Made by a program: the position numbers and the translations under genes. From Winogradskyella algicola (lineage in GTDB: Bacteria > Bacteroidota > Bacteroidia > Flavobacteriales > Flavobacteriaceae), in NCBI RefSeq assembly GCF_005869935.1, contig NZ_SZQF01000009.1, positions 121,942 to 185,941 on the forward strand: 64,000 bases of DNA, given 5' to 3'. Under the pieces are notes generated by a model, which worked only from the letters and a program-made list of their open reading frames with translations, did no database searches and had not been told where the DNA came from. Positions 25,720-35,075 of the stretch are shown here, piece after piece; positions within the stretch are counted from its first letter, which is position 1, and every line of letters begins with the position of its first letter.

Positions 25720-26486
25720 TGATAGAAGTTAAAGACTTACATAAATCGTTTGGTGATGCTCATATTTTAAAGGGTATTTCTACGACGTTTGATAAAGGCA
25801 AAACCAATCTCATCATTGGGCAAAGTGGGTCTGGTAAAACTGTATTTTTAAAATGTCTACTTGGTCTTTTTGAATACGAAAAAGGAAGCATTTCTTACGA
25901 TGGTAAGGTTTTTAGTAATTTAAGTAGAGACGAACGAACAGAGTTACGTTCTGAGATTGGCATGGTGTTTCAAGGCAGTGCACTTTTTGATTCTATGACA
26001 ATCGCAGAAAATGTGATGTTTCCTTTACGAATGTTTACCAAGCAGAATAAAAGTGAAATGGAAGACAGAGTAGATTTTGTTTTAAAACGTGTAAACCTTG
26101 ACAATGCACATCATAAAATGCCAAGCGAAGCTTCTGGTGGTATGCAAAAACGTGTCGCTATTGCGAGAGCTATTGTAAATAATCCGAAATATTTATTCTG
26201 TGACGAACCAAACTCTGGATTAGACCCAAAAACTGCTATTGTTATTGACAACCTCATCCAAGAAATTACTGACGAATACCAAATAACTACAGTTATTAAC
26301 TCTCACGATATGAATTCTGTTATGGAAATTGGTGAGAAAATTGTCTTTCTTAAAGATGGGCATAAAGAATGGGAAGGCTCTAAAGACACTATCTTTAGAA
26401 CAGATAATGAAGCTGTTACCAACTTTGTCTATTCCTCGGAGCTCTTTAAAAAAGTGCGAAAAATGTACCTTGATGGAAATCAGTAG
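25719..26486 (+). CDS. MlaF-family ABC transporter ATP-binding protein
   Basis: A 255-residue ABC ATPase: Walker A GQSGSGKT, Q-loop VFQGSALFDSMT, signature SGGMQKR, Walker B FCDEPNSGLDP, H-loop NSHD. The SGGM form of the signature is typical of Mla ATPases. It is translationally coupled to the permease gene and converges on the DUF389 gene with a 7-nt gap. Confidence 0.93.
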   Translation: MIEVKDLHKSFGDAHILKGISTTFDKGKTNLIIGQSGSGKTVFLKCLLGLFEYEKGSISYDGKVFSNLSRDERTELRSEIGMVFQGSALFDSMTIAENVMFPLRMFTKQNKSEMEDRVDFVLKRVNLDNAHHKMPSEASGGMQKRVAIARAIVNNPKYLFCDEPNSGLDPKTAIVIDNLIQEITDEYQITTVINSHDMNSVMEIGEKIVFLKDGHKEWEGSKDTIFRTDNEAVTNFVYSSELFKKVRKMYLDGNQ

Positions 26487-26493
26487 CACAATT

Positions 26494-27969
26494 TTACCTA
26501 TCTCTTTTTATTTTTATCTTTTCTGTTTTCAACTCGTTTTTTAACCAAGCTAACAGTTCAGTATCTTTAGCTAACATTAAACTGTCATTGATACTTTCCT
26601 TCCACCTTATATTAGCGATCGTCATTGTATCAATATTTTTAAAATCGTTAGACTCTAACATTTTAGCATAACCAAAATACTCTAAATCGTTAAATCTAAT
26701 TTTGGCGTCCTTTGCAAGTAGCATAAAGGAATTGTTGTCTAATAAGTTACTTTTTTTACTAAAAATTGCTTTTAAGGTATCAAGTTCAGATTGCCTAACC
26801 AGTAAAAGGCTATCGCGTTGCTCAATTGAAATTAGTGCTTTGTTATAGAGATCCATTAAGCGCTCCGTACTTACGTTTTTGTTTCCATTGATAACCAAAT
26901 CAAAATCACTTATGTTTTTATAACCACTAAGCTCTTTTCTTAAATCACTCTCAGTTGCATCAGTTATTTCACCATTAAAATAAAGAGTTATTCTCTTTTT
27001 TTCAGGTTCTATTTTTTGTCGTTGTAACCATAGTGACTCATTTTCTTCAATTTCATACTTTAAAAACTGCTCATAATCACTACCCATTTGACTCTCTCTA
27101 AGTACAATAACAAAAGTATAAATAGGCCATGCCATTACTATAATTGCTATTAACAGTGCTAGTTGGGAAATTCGCTTACGCTTTTTGGAATTGGCATACT
27201 TTAACATTGGAAAACGAAGCACCTTCAAAACAATAAATGTTGCAAGTGCAATAAATATAGTATTGATACCAAAAAGATACATCGCCCCACCAAAATAATC
27301 CCAATTACTTTTGGCTAGACCATAACCTGCAGTGCATAATGGAGGCATTAAGGCAGTGGCTATTGCAACACCAAAAATTACTGAAGCTATTGTTCCTTTT
27401 TTTGTTCGTGCAATAATTAATGCCAAACCACCAAAAAAGGCTATTAGAACATCCCTTATATCTGGTTTTGTCCTTCCTAATAGTTCAGAGGTATCCTCAC
27501 TTAAAGGAAAAAATTTAAAGAATAGCCAAGCCGTCAACAAACTCAAAATAATCATTACAGCAAGGTTTATCATAGATTTTTTGAGAGTATCAATATCGTT
27601 TATTGCAATTGATAAACCAACACCCAAAATTGGACCCATTAGAGGAGAAATTAACATGGCACCAATCACTACAGCTGTAGAATTGGCATTTAGCCCAACC
27701 GAAGCCACCATAATGGAACATACTAAAATCCAAGCTGTGGCACCTTTAAATGGTATATCAGCTTTAATAGCTGCAATAGTAGCATCCCTATCTGTATCGT
27801 CTCTAAAATCTAGAAGCTCGCTCAAAAAATTTGAAATACTCGCAAATAAACCTTGTGCGTCCTTCTTTACGGCTTCCTTTTTTTCTTCAACGGCAGCCTC
27901 TTTATTCATTTCGTTTGTTACTCTTGAGTTTTCTTCCTCAGAAAAATTGAATTTATTTTCGTTACTCAT
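26494..27969 (-). CDS. DUF389 (TIGR00341-type) membrane protein
   Basis: A 491-residue protein. The central part (about residues 75-295) has six or more membrane helices, including VVIGAMLISPLMGPILGVG and IASVIFGVAIATALMPPLC, the DUF389 hallmark. The N-terminus is charged and the C-terminal 200 residues are soluble, helical and rich in Asp/Leu. The function of DUF389 is unknown. It begins 3 nt after manC and is the last gene of a SprT-manC-DUF389 run. Confidence 0.88.
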   Translation of the reverse strand: MSNENKFNFSEEENSRVTNEMNKEAAVEEKKEAVKKDAQGLFASISNFLSELLDFRDDTDRDATIAAIKADIPFKGATAWILVCSIMVASVGLNANSTAVVIGAMLISPLMGPILGVGLSIAINDIDTLKKSMINLAVMIILSLLTAWLFFKFFPLSEDTSELLGRTKPDIRDVLIAFFGGLALIIARTKKGTIASVIFGVAIATALMPPLCTAGYGLAKSNWDYFGGAMYLFGINTIFIALATFIVLKVLRFPMLKYANSKKRKRISQLALLIAIIVMAWPIYTFVIVLRESQMGSDYEQFLKYEIEENESLWLQRQKIEPEKKRITLYFNGEITDATESDLRKELSGYKNISDFDLVINGNKNVSTERLMDLYNKALISIEQRDSLLLVRQSELDTLKAIFSKKSNLLDNNSFMLLAKDAKIRFNDLEYFGYAKMLESNDFKNIDTMTIANIRWKESINDSLMLAKDTELLAWLKNELKTEKIKIKRDR

Positions 27970-27972
27970 ATG

Positions 27973-29064
27973 TTAACCATATTCTTCTCCAAAATTAGCT
28001 TTAACATTCTGGAGTACTTTTTTAATATCTTGTTCTTTAGCCTTAGGAAAGATAAGCAAAACTTCGTCTTTATCAACAATGATGTAATCTTTTAATCCGT
28101 CTACAACCACAATTTTATCTTTTTTGGATCTGATCATATTCCCGGAAGCGTCATCGGCTAAAACTCTTGCGTTTACGACTGCGTTAGCATCAGAATCTTT
28201 CTCTAATTTATCGTATAAACTTCCCCAAGTACCAAGATCATTCCAATCGAAAGTTGCAGGAATCACGTAGACATTGTTACTTTTCTCCATAAGGGCGTAA
28301 TCTACAGATATGTTTTCTGCTTTTGGGTAGTTATCTTTTATAAAGTCGTCTTCAAACTCTGTGTTATACACATTATACCCACTTTCAAAAAGTTGATATA
28401 ACTCTGGTTGATTTCTTTGAAACGCAGCAACCACGGATTTTACACTCCACATAAAAATACCTGCATTCCATAGAAAATTACCTTGTGCTAAAAAAGACTT
28501 AGCGGTTTCGTAATCTGGTTTTTCTCTAAATTGATTTACAGGTTTCACTTCGGCTACGCTTAGTGACCGTTCTTTGTCAAACTCTATATAACCATAGCCT
28601 GTATTTGGGAAGGTTGGTTTAATACCTAAAGTCATTAAAGCATCATTAGATTCGCAATAATCAAAGGCTGTTTTCACATTATTTGAAAAGGCATCTTCAT
28701 CCTCAATCCAGTGGTCACTCGGAGCCACAATCATTACTGCATTTTCATTTTCCTTTTGAATTTTTAAAGACGCATATAAAATACATGGCGCTGTGTTACG
28801 CATTGCTGGCTCTAATACAACCTGACGTTTTGTAACACTTGGCAATTGCTCAAAAACCAAATCATTATAACGCTCATTGGTAAGAATAAAAATATTTTCT
28901 TGGGGAATAAGTTTTGCTAGGCGATTAAAGGTTTTTTGGATTAAAGTATCTCCTGTTCCTAACATATCATGAAATTGTTTAGGAAAGTTCTGTGTACTTA
29001 CTGGCCAAAATCGTGAGCCTACTCCACCTGCCATTAAAATGGCGTAATAATTTTTGTTTTTCAT
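27973..29064 (-). CDS. manC: Mannose-1-phosphate guanylyltransferase
   Basis: A 363-residue nucleotidyltransferase that makes GDP-mannose from GTP and mannose-1-phosphate, for surface polysaccharide and glycoprotein synthesis. The nucleotide-binding start AILMAGGVGSRFWPVS, the PFPNTGYGYIEF region and FLWNAGIFMW are diagnostic. It lacks the C-terminal isomerase domain, so it is the single-function form. The start overlaps the SprT-like stop by one base. Confidence 0.92.
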   Translation of the reverse strand: MKNKNYYAILMAGGVGSRFWPVSTQNFPKQFHDMLGTGDTLIQKTFNRLAKLIPQENIFILTNERYNDLVFEQLPSVTKRQVVLEPAMRNTAPCILYASLKIQKENENAVMIVAPSDHWIEDEDAFSNNVKTAFDYCESNDALMTLGIKPTFPNTGYGYIEFDKERSLSVAEVKPVNQFREKPDYETAKSFLAQGNFLWNAGIFMWSVKSVVAAFQRNQPELYQLFESGYNVYNTEFEDDFIKDNYPKAENISVDYALMEKSNNVYVIPATFDWNDLGTWGSLYDKLEKDSDANAVVNARVLADDASGNMIRSKKDKIVVVDGLKDYIIVDKDEVLLIFPKAKEQDIKKVLQNVKANFGEEYG

Positions 29065-29660
29065 CAGTCTAAAATTTCTACCTCTGCATTAGGGTTAAAC
29101 AAATATAGTTTACCGGTTTTTACCTCAACACATTCTATTCGTTTTCTTCTTTTATTTCCTTTTTTAAACACTCTACCGTTATAAAGCTTAAAGGTTTTGC
29201 CCAAAGGTACTTCAAAAACGTAAGTTTTATTTTCACCTTCGTCGAATTGCTTCAATGCTAAGGCGAGTTGCGTATCTGTGTCGCTAGATGCTTTAGGGTT
29301 TTTAAAGTGTTTGGCAAGTAATGGCAGTAATTCTAACGGAAAGACTTCTGGTCTTAAAAATGGGAGCATTAAGTGTTGAAAAGTTAGTTTCCACTCTTTG
29401 CCATGTGGTTTTATAAATCGTCCAAATTTGGTGAATGCTTCGAAGTGAGCAATTTCATGAACGAGTGTAATCAAAAAACGATACGCATTTAAATTCGCAT
29501 TTACAGTAATCTGATGCTTACCATTCGGCAATTGTCTGTAATCACCATGTTTGGTCTTACGTTCTTGTTTTACTTTAACCACCAAATTATCCTTTGCCAG
29601 TAAGGCTTTAACCTGAACTTGTGCTTGCTCTGGAATAAACTCTAAAAGTTGATCTTGCAT
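29064..29660 (-). CDS. SprT-like zinc protease-domain protein
   Basis: A 198-residue SprT-family protein. The zinc motif is H68-E69-x2-H72 (LVHEIAHFEAF), with a third ligand candidate His86 (PHGKEW). The C-terminal RVFKKGNKRRKRIEC segment is strongly basic and could bind nucleic acid. The SprT/Spartan family acts on DNA-protein crosslinks in eukaryotes; the bacterial role is unclear. First gene of the run with manC. Confidence 0.85.
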   Translation of the reverse strand: MQDQLLEFIPEQAQVQVKALLAKDNLVVKVKQERKTKHGDYRQLPNGKHQITVNANLNAYRFLITLVHEIAHFEAFTKFGRFIKPHGKEWKLTFQHLMLPFLRPEVFPLELLPLLAKHFKNPKASSDTDTQLALALKQFDEGENKTYVFEVPLGKTFKLYNGRVFKKGNKRRKRIECVEVKTGKLYLFNPNAEVEILD

Positions 29661-29687
29661 TAAAACAAAAGTAGTGGATTTGAGTTA

Positions 29688-32600
29688 TTAATCCTTAACT
29701 ATAATCATTTTAGAAGTGCTATTCACTTTGAGGAGGTATAAACCTAAAGTGTCCACCTTAAATTTTATTGTAGTTGTACCATTTAAGGTATCATAAGCCT
29801 TAATTAAACCTTGTATTTTCCTTCCTGTTATATCATAAATATCAATAGTCTCTGTACCATCAGTATTAGCAATAAAAACTTCACCATGAATTATAGGATT
29901 AGGATAGATATTAAGTGAAACCTCATGCTCATCAAAACCAAGAGATCCATTAAAATAAGGTACTGCAAAATCAAACGTATCTTCCGCCACTTCTTGACCA
30001 ATAAATCGACCAGGTATGTCATCAGCTGGAGGATGAATACCTCCCCAAATTCTACTTAAACTTGTTTGATCTGATGCATCTCTATATGTTGCCCATTGCA
30101 GCACAACATCAACTGAAGGCCCTTCTTCAAACTCTAAAAACTCGTTAGCTTTTGCAACAAATTCTCCTAAACCACCAGGAAAGAATTCACTACCTGTCAT
30201 CATGGTCATTAACTCTGATGCTGTTCTAGAAAATGTAGAATGACCAGACACATAGCCTGCAAATGGAGGTGTTACAAAAGTTGGTCTTTGGTATGGGTAC
30301 CAATCCTCAGCTAAAATCCAGCCAACTCCGGCCTGATCTGTTTCAGTATCGTCTATAAAATCATGACCTTTCCATGTGTATAGTTTTATTTTTCCAACAT
30401 GTTGATTGGCAAAACCTGCTAATGGATCACCAGCTTCAACCACTTCTATATAACCATCTATCAATTCTATGCCGCCAACATGATAGTTATCTAATGTGTT
30501 ATCTGTACTTTGCCCGCGTTCTGCCATAGATCGTATAGCTGAAATTGGTCTTATATAATCATACCAACCTTTAACACTCCACGCAGAAATAGCTGCATCA
30601 TGCATACCACCTCCTAAAATAAAATAAGCTTTAACATCCCATTCTAATGGATCCAGAATATCTCCTTGACCTTCAAATCGTCTTTCAAACAAGGGATGGT
30701 CATTTACATAGTTTAAAATAGAGAACCAGTGTCCTGGCGGAGTCTCAGAGTCCGGACCATCTGCCCAAAACTCAGCTAGAACTCTAGCATAGTCACCTCT
30801 AGGTACCATATTTACTTCATACGGATTGCCTGTTATTGGATTAATTGTATGTCCGTTACTGTTTGTACCACCATTAAAAACGTCATAAAAAGCAGGATAG
30901 TCTGCATAATTAGTCGGAAAAGTACTTATGTCAACATTACCTATTGAATTCGGAGAAATATCCCACATAACTCCATCTGTTTGGTCTAAATGTGACTGCC
31001 ATACAGACACCATAGAAAATCCCCATTTATAAGCATCACTTGAAGGATTCTCTTCAGTCATACTGATATATGGAGGGTCGGAAGGATCATGAAATACATG
31101 ATAATTATTTCCGTCGCGTTGGTAAGTAACTTTGTCTTCTTCTTTGAGAGCAAAGCTATAAACATTTCCCCATTCTGGACTTAAAAACGGTGGCACATTA
31201 CTGTCTATAATATTTCCACCTTGATCAATAAACGAATCTAAACCAAGCGGTTGCCAACGATTAGGATCTTGAATTGGTGGATTATCATTATCATCTAATG
31301 CATAAGCCTGATTTGCTGGCTCATAATAGGCATTGTCGTAACCTGTTGCTTCTCTCGAACCATCTTGTAACCCATAATCTATAACAGACTGAGCAATAAA
31401 ATTACCTAGAGCCGCAGCATCACCATCTTCGTACAGTAAAGAGGTATTATTAATATCATAACCTAATTTCTCCATCAGCAAGTCAAATCTTGCTTGAGTT
31501 TCTTCTAATCCTGGGGAATTTTGAAATCGATGCGTCAACAAACGGTACATAGCATAGCTAATCGTCTTATTTACAGAAGTGTCTAAATCTTCATTTGGTA
31601 TGAATTCTTCTAATACTGTAGTAAAGTCGTTGACTGTATTTCCTATTAAATAAGGTGTTGCTGTATCATCATAAATTGCCCAAGCATCGTACATTGCAAC
31701 ACTGGTGTGAAATAAGTTTCTTGCGTGTACTGTCGGTCTTGCAAAATCGTCTCTAATAGCTTCTAATAATGCTTCATTCCATAGTCTTGCAATCGAAATA
31801 TTTTCTGGAAGATTATCTACGCCTAACTCAATGTCTATTGACACTTCTTGACTAGAACATTGATCATCCGTTTCAGTAATAGCTACTCTTCCAGAATCTT
31901 CTAAATGCCATCTTACAGTAATTGAATTTGTGCCTTGACCACTTACTAATTCACCACCTGAAACTACCCAATTTGCTGTTGAACCTGCGGCAACATTATA
32001 GGTATAAGTCTCTGTTCTTAAAAAAGAGGAACTCGTATTACCTACTATATTTTGAGAAGGCAGATACACGCAAGAACCATCATCTAATGTAGCATCTGGA
32101 TTATAATTACAGGATGTTGGATCTGTGCAACCATAAATTTTTTGGCTTGGTTCAATATTTAGAATCTCTAGACCAATTCCTTCGGTTAACTTTATTGTAG
32201 TGTTTGAAGATATATTTGAATAATTCTCAACTAATCCTGAAGTCCATTTTACTTCTAAAGTAAGAACTTCCGTTGCGTCATCTAACCCAAAATGTACTGC
32301 TTGTAGACTTTGACCTAAAAAACCAACTCCTGTGTAGTAACGTTTTTGTGTTCCGTTGGTTGTTGTTATTGTTAAAGTTGTACCAATTGCGTTTCTATTA
32401 GATGTGGTGCCTTGTAGATGAACCTTAAACCAATTTAATGTTGTCTCGGTGTCATCAAAATTAAGAAGTTTATTTTCATAAAAAATTGCAGAACCATCAC
32501 CATTTGTAATCAACACATCTATATCACCATCATTATCATAATCAAAATCTAGAACCTCTACGCTTTCTGTATTATCATTTACACCTAATTCTACTGAAGC

Positions 32601-33713
32601 ATCTTCAAAAATCGGCTGTCCTTGACTATGAAGATTTCTGTAATATACATTTTGTTCTGGCCCTCTGGCTTCAAAATCGTAACCGTTAACAATAAATAAA
32701 TCCTCATCACCATCTAAATCAAAGTCTGAAAATCGTGCTCCCCAAGCCCAACCTGTTCCTGAAATTCCATAAGAGGCAGAAGCATCAGAAAAACTATTTG
32801 ATCCATTATTGTGTAGGAGCGTATTTTCATCAATTCCAGTATGAAAAAAATCAAAATCACCATCATTATCAAAGTCACTAATAGCGAGCCCCATATCATC
32901 TATCATATTATCTAATCCATAGGTTGCTGCATCCTCTGTAAAAGAAGTACCATTCTGATTGATGTATAAATAATTTGGATCCTCTAAGTCGTTTGTGACT
33001 ATTAGATCCATCCAACCATCGTTATTTACATCAAAAGGAAATGGTGTATAGCTGTAATTTGATTCAACTTCTGTAAGTCCTAATTCTGCTGTTACATCAG
33101 TAAAAGTATTATTGCCATTGTTTCTATACATAGAATTAGAATCGCACCTACTCCAATCAGTGATGTAGACATCTAATAAACCGTCATTATTATAATCTAA
33201 CCATGTTGCTCCAATGTTTAAACAATCGTTTGTTGCTCCAAATCCAGATATTTCAGTAACATTGGCGAATGTACCATTACCAAGGTTTCTCCATAATTGA
33301 ACCTTTAAAGAATATGTTAGAAATAAATCTGGAAAACCATCATTATTATAGTCTCCCCAAGATGCACTAAACTTATAACCCTGTTGCGCTAGAGTGAGCT
33401 GAACATCTTCTTCTGCTGTTAGCAATTCAACCAAACCAGATGCTTCGGTAACATCTGTAAAATAACCATCATTATTATTTTGGTACAGACGACTGTAACT
33501 AGTAATATCGTTTGGGTTTTCAATCGCGTTCGCTACAACAAAAATGTCTAGATCATTATCGCCATCATAATCTGCAACAGCAACTCCATTATTGTGAGCT
33601 AAGTTTTGTAAACCAACAACGGTTTCAACGCGCTCAAAGTTTTGAGCACCCAAGTAGCCATTAATAAGAAAAATAAGAAAGAATAGCTTATAGTTGCGTA
33701 AATTTATAACCAT
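29688..33713 (-). CDS. FG-GAP/ASPIC - vanadium haloperoxidase fusion with T9SS sorting domain
   Basis: A 1341-residue surface protein. A signal sequence (to about residue 22) is followed by FG-GAP/VCBS repeats with Ca-type DxDxDGxxD loops (about 30-415), an ASPIC/UnbV domain (about 430-510), a short Cys motif CTDPTSCNYNPDA, a PKD-like segment, then a PAP2-type haloperoxidase domain (about 645-1260). All vanadate-site residues are visible: K1048-x6-R1055-P, S1156-G-H1158 and S-R1221-x5-H1227. The end (ISLNIYPNP to IVKD) is a type A sorting domain. Likely reaction: peroxide-driven halide oxidation at the cell surface, or acid phosphatase. The 5'-proximal half equals a complete adhesion-like protein. 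Confidence 0.92.
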   Translation of the reverse strand: MVINLRNYKLFFLIFLINGYLGAQNFERVETVVGLQNLAHNNGVAVADYDGDNDLDIFVVANAIENPNDITSYSRLYQNNNDGYFTDVTEASGLVELLTAEEDVQLTLAQQGYKFSASWGDYNNDGFPDLFLTYSLKVQLWRNLGNGTFANVTEISGFGATNDCLNIGATWLDYNNDGLLDVYITDWSRCDSNSMYRNNGNNTFTDVTAELGLTEVESNYSYTPFPFDVNNDGWMDLIVTNDLEDPNYLYINQNGTSFTEDAATYGLDNMIDDMGLAISDFDNDGDFDFFHTGIDENTLLHNNGSNSFSDASASYGISGTGWAWGARFSDFDLDGDEDLFIVNGYDFEARGPEQNVYYRNLHSQGQPIFEDASVELGVNDNTESVEVLDFDYDNDGDIDVLITNGDGSAIFYENKLLNFDDTETTLNWFKVHLQGTTSNRNAIGTTLTITTTNGTQKRYYTGVGFLGQSLQAVHFGLDDATEVLTLEVKWTSGLVENYSNISSNTTIKLTEGIGLEILNIEPSQKIYGCTDPTSCNYNPDATLDDGSCVYLPSQNIVGNTSSSFLRTETYTYNVAAGSTANWVVSGGELVSGQGTNSITVRWHLEDSGRVAITETDDQCSSQEVSIDIELGVDNLPENISIARLWNEALLEAIRDDFARPTVHARNLFHTSVAMYDAWAIYDDTATPYLIGNTVNDFTTVLEEFIPNEDLDTSVNKTISYAMYRLLTHRFQNSPGLEETQARFDLLMEKLGYDINNTSLLYEDGDAAALGNFIAQSVIDYGLQDGSREATGYDNAYYEPANQAYALDDNDNPPIQDPNRWQPLGLDSFIDQGGNIIDSNVPPFLSPEWGNVYSFALKEEDKVTYQRDGNNYHVFHDPSDPPYISMTEENPSSDAYKWGFSMVSVWQSHLDQTDGVMWDISPNSIGNVDISTFPTNYADYPAFYDVFNGGTNSNGHTINPITGNPYEVNMVPRGDYARVLAEFWADGPDSETPPGHWFSILNYVNDHPLFERRFEGQGDILDPLEWDVKAYFILGGGMHDAAISAWSVKGWYDYIRPISAIRSMAERGQSTDNTLDNYHVGGIELIDGYIEVVEAGDPLAGFANQHVGKIKLYTWKGHDFIDDTETDQAGVGWILAEDWYPYQRPTFVTPPFAGYVSGHSTFSRTASELMTMMTGSEFFPGGLGEFVAKANEFLEFEEGPSVDVVLQWATYRDASDQTSLSRIWGGIHPPADDIPGRFIGQEVAEDTFDFAVPYFNGSLGFDEHEVSLNIYPNPIIHGEVFIANTDGTETIDIYDITGRKIQGLIKAYDTLNGTTTIKFKVDTLGLYLLKVNSTSKMIIVKD

Positions 33714-33742
33714 AAGTTTTTTTTCTAAAGATAGAAAATACG

Positions 33743-34387
33743 TTAGAATTTTAACAATTCTTTTAGATTTTTCAAATGGTCAAAGGTTTTAGTCGCTTTT
33801 TTGTGCAATTCATCTTTATAATCATGAGCAGTAAATCCAAAAACATCAAAACCTCCGCTTATCGCTGCTTCAATTCCTATCGAACTATCTTCTATAACTA
33901 AGCACTCATCATTTTTAAAACCCATGGTTTCGGCGGCCCATAAAAAAACAGCTGGGTCTGGTTTCCACTTTTTAATAGCATAACAACTAAATATTGTTTT
34001 ATCCTGAAAAAAAGATGATAGACCTGTAAGTTCTAAATTGAGTTTTATTTTTTTTACCGGACCACTAGAAGCTACACAAAACGGAATTTTTAAATCTTGA
34101 AGAACATCTTTTACACCATCAATAGGCTTAATCTCTTTTTGAAATCTCTGGTAAGATTCTTTTCGGTATTGCTCTTCAAAATCAATAGGTAGTTTTTGCG
34201 TAATTAGTTTTGAAATTTTATTAGCACACTCATTAAAACTATTGCCTTTAAAATGCTGATATGCATAATCTAAATCTATATTCGCACCAAGTGCATTTGC
34301 CAAGTCTACCATAACTTGATTGCTTATAGGCTCACTATCTACTAGAACACCATCACAATCAAAAATAATGCACTTGTATTTAGACAT
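33743..34387 (-). CDS. HAD-superfamily hydrolase (beta-phosphoglucomutase-like)
   Basis: A 214-residue HAD phosphatase or phosphomutase. Motif I is D10-C-D12-GVLVDSEP, motif II is in FCVASSGPVKKI, and motif III/IV are in KKWKPDPAVFLWAAETMG and VIEDSSIGIEAA. The cap lies between motif I and II (C1 helical type). It starts 1 nt after the SDR stop and looks like the last gene of the M28-SDR-HAD run. Substrate unknown. Confidence 0.9.
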   Translation of the reverse strand: MSKYKCIIFDCDGVLVDSEPISNQVMVDLANALGANIDLDYAYQHFKGNSFNECANKISKLITQKLPIDFEEQYRKESYQRFQKEIKPIDGVKDVLQDLKIPFCVASSGPVKKIKLNLELTGLSSFFQDKTIFSCYAIKKWKPDPAVFLWAAETMGFKNDECLVIEDSSIGIEAAISGGFDVFGFTAHDYKDELHKKATKTFDHLKNLKELLKF

Positions 34388-34388
34388 A

Positions 34389-35075
34389 TTAAGGTGTAGA
34401 GTTAGAAACCTGTAAAACCTTACCGTTATAGTATTTATTTCCGCTGAGCGAAAAGTTAAAAATATATTCTGCCATTTCCATAGCAGTTGTTGGTGCCTGA
34501 TAGTCCGGAAAAGCTTCTTTTAACATCTCTGTTTGTACAGCACCCAGAGCTAAAACATTAAATTGCGGCCCTGTATCTTTATATTCTTCGGCGAGTAACT
34601 CTGTTAATGTGATTACCGCTCCTTTGCTGGAACTATAAGCGGAAAGTCCTGGGAATTTCATGCTTCCTTGTATACCTCCCATACTACTTATGGTTACCAC
34701 ATGTCCATCTTGTTTCATAAAAGGAAGAACTATTCTGGTCATTTCTGATACTCCAAAAACATTTGTTCTATATACGTTTTCAAAATCTTGGAATGTGGTT
34801 TCTGCAAAAGGTTTATTTAGCAACATACCAGCATTATTAATGAGAATATCTACATGTTTCCACTCAGCACTAATAAAGTCTTCTACTTTTTTGTAGTCTT
34901 CATCTTTACACAAATCAAAAGCAAAAGATGTTATATTTTCAAAATGCAAGTTGTTAACCGGTTGGGCGTTTCTTGATAATGCCAATACATTGTGCCCTTG
35001 ACTGGCAAAAAGATGTACTAACTCAAAACCTATACCTCTACTCGTTCCTGTTATAATAATATTCTTACTCTTCAT
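34389..35075 (-). CDS. SDR family oxidoreductase
   Basis: A 228-residue short-chain dehydrogenase: TGTSRGIG at 9-16, NNAG at 80-83, Ser about 131, Y147 and K151 (YSSSK). It is a different subgroup from the SDR at 1894-2622 and has a shorter C-terminus. Its start overlaps the M28 peptidase stop by 11 nt, so the two are co-transcribed. Substrate unknown. Confidence 0.9.
   Translation of the reverse strand: MKSKNIIITGTSRGIGFELVHLFASQGHNVLALSRNAQPVNNLHFENITSFAFDLCKDEDYKKVEDFISAEWKHVDILINNAGMLLNKPFAETTFQDFENVYRTNVFGVSEMTRIVLPFMKQDGHVVTISSMGGIQGSMKFPGLSAYSSSKGAVITLTELLAEEYKDTGPQFNVLALGAVQTEMLKEAFPDYQAPTTAMEMAEYIFNFSLSGNKYYNGKVLQVSNSTP

Noticed and set aside
27332..27976. 214-residue open frame antisense to DUF389
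   Set aside because: Mirror of the DUF389 membrane segments; codon bias and domain content support the minus-strand gene.
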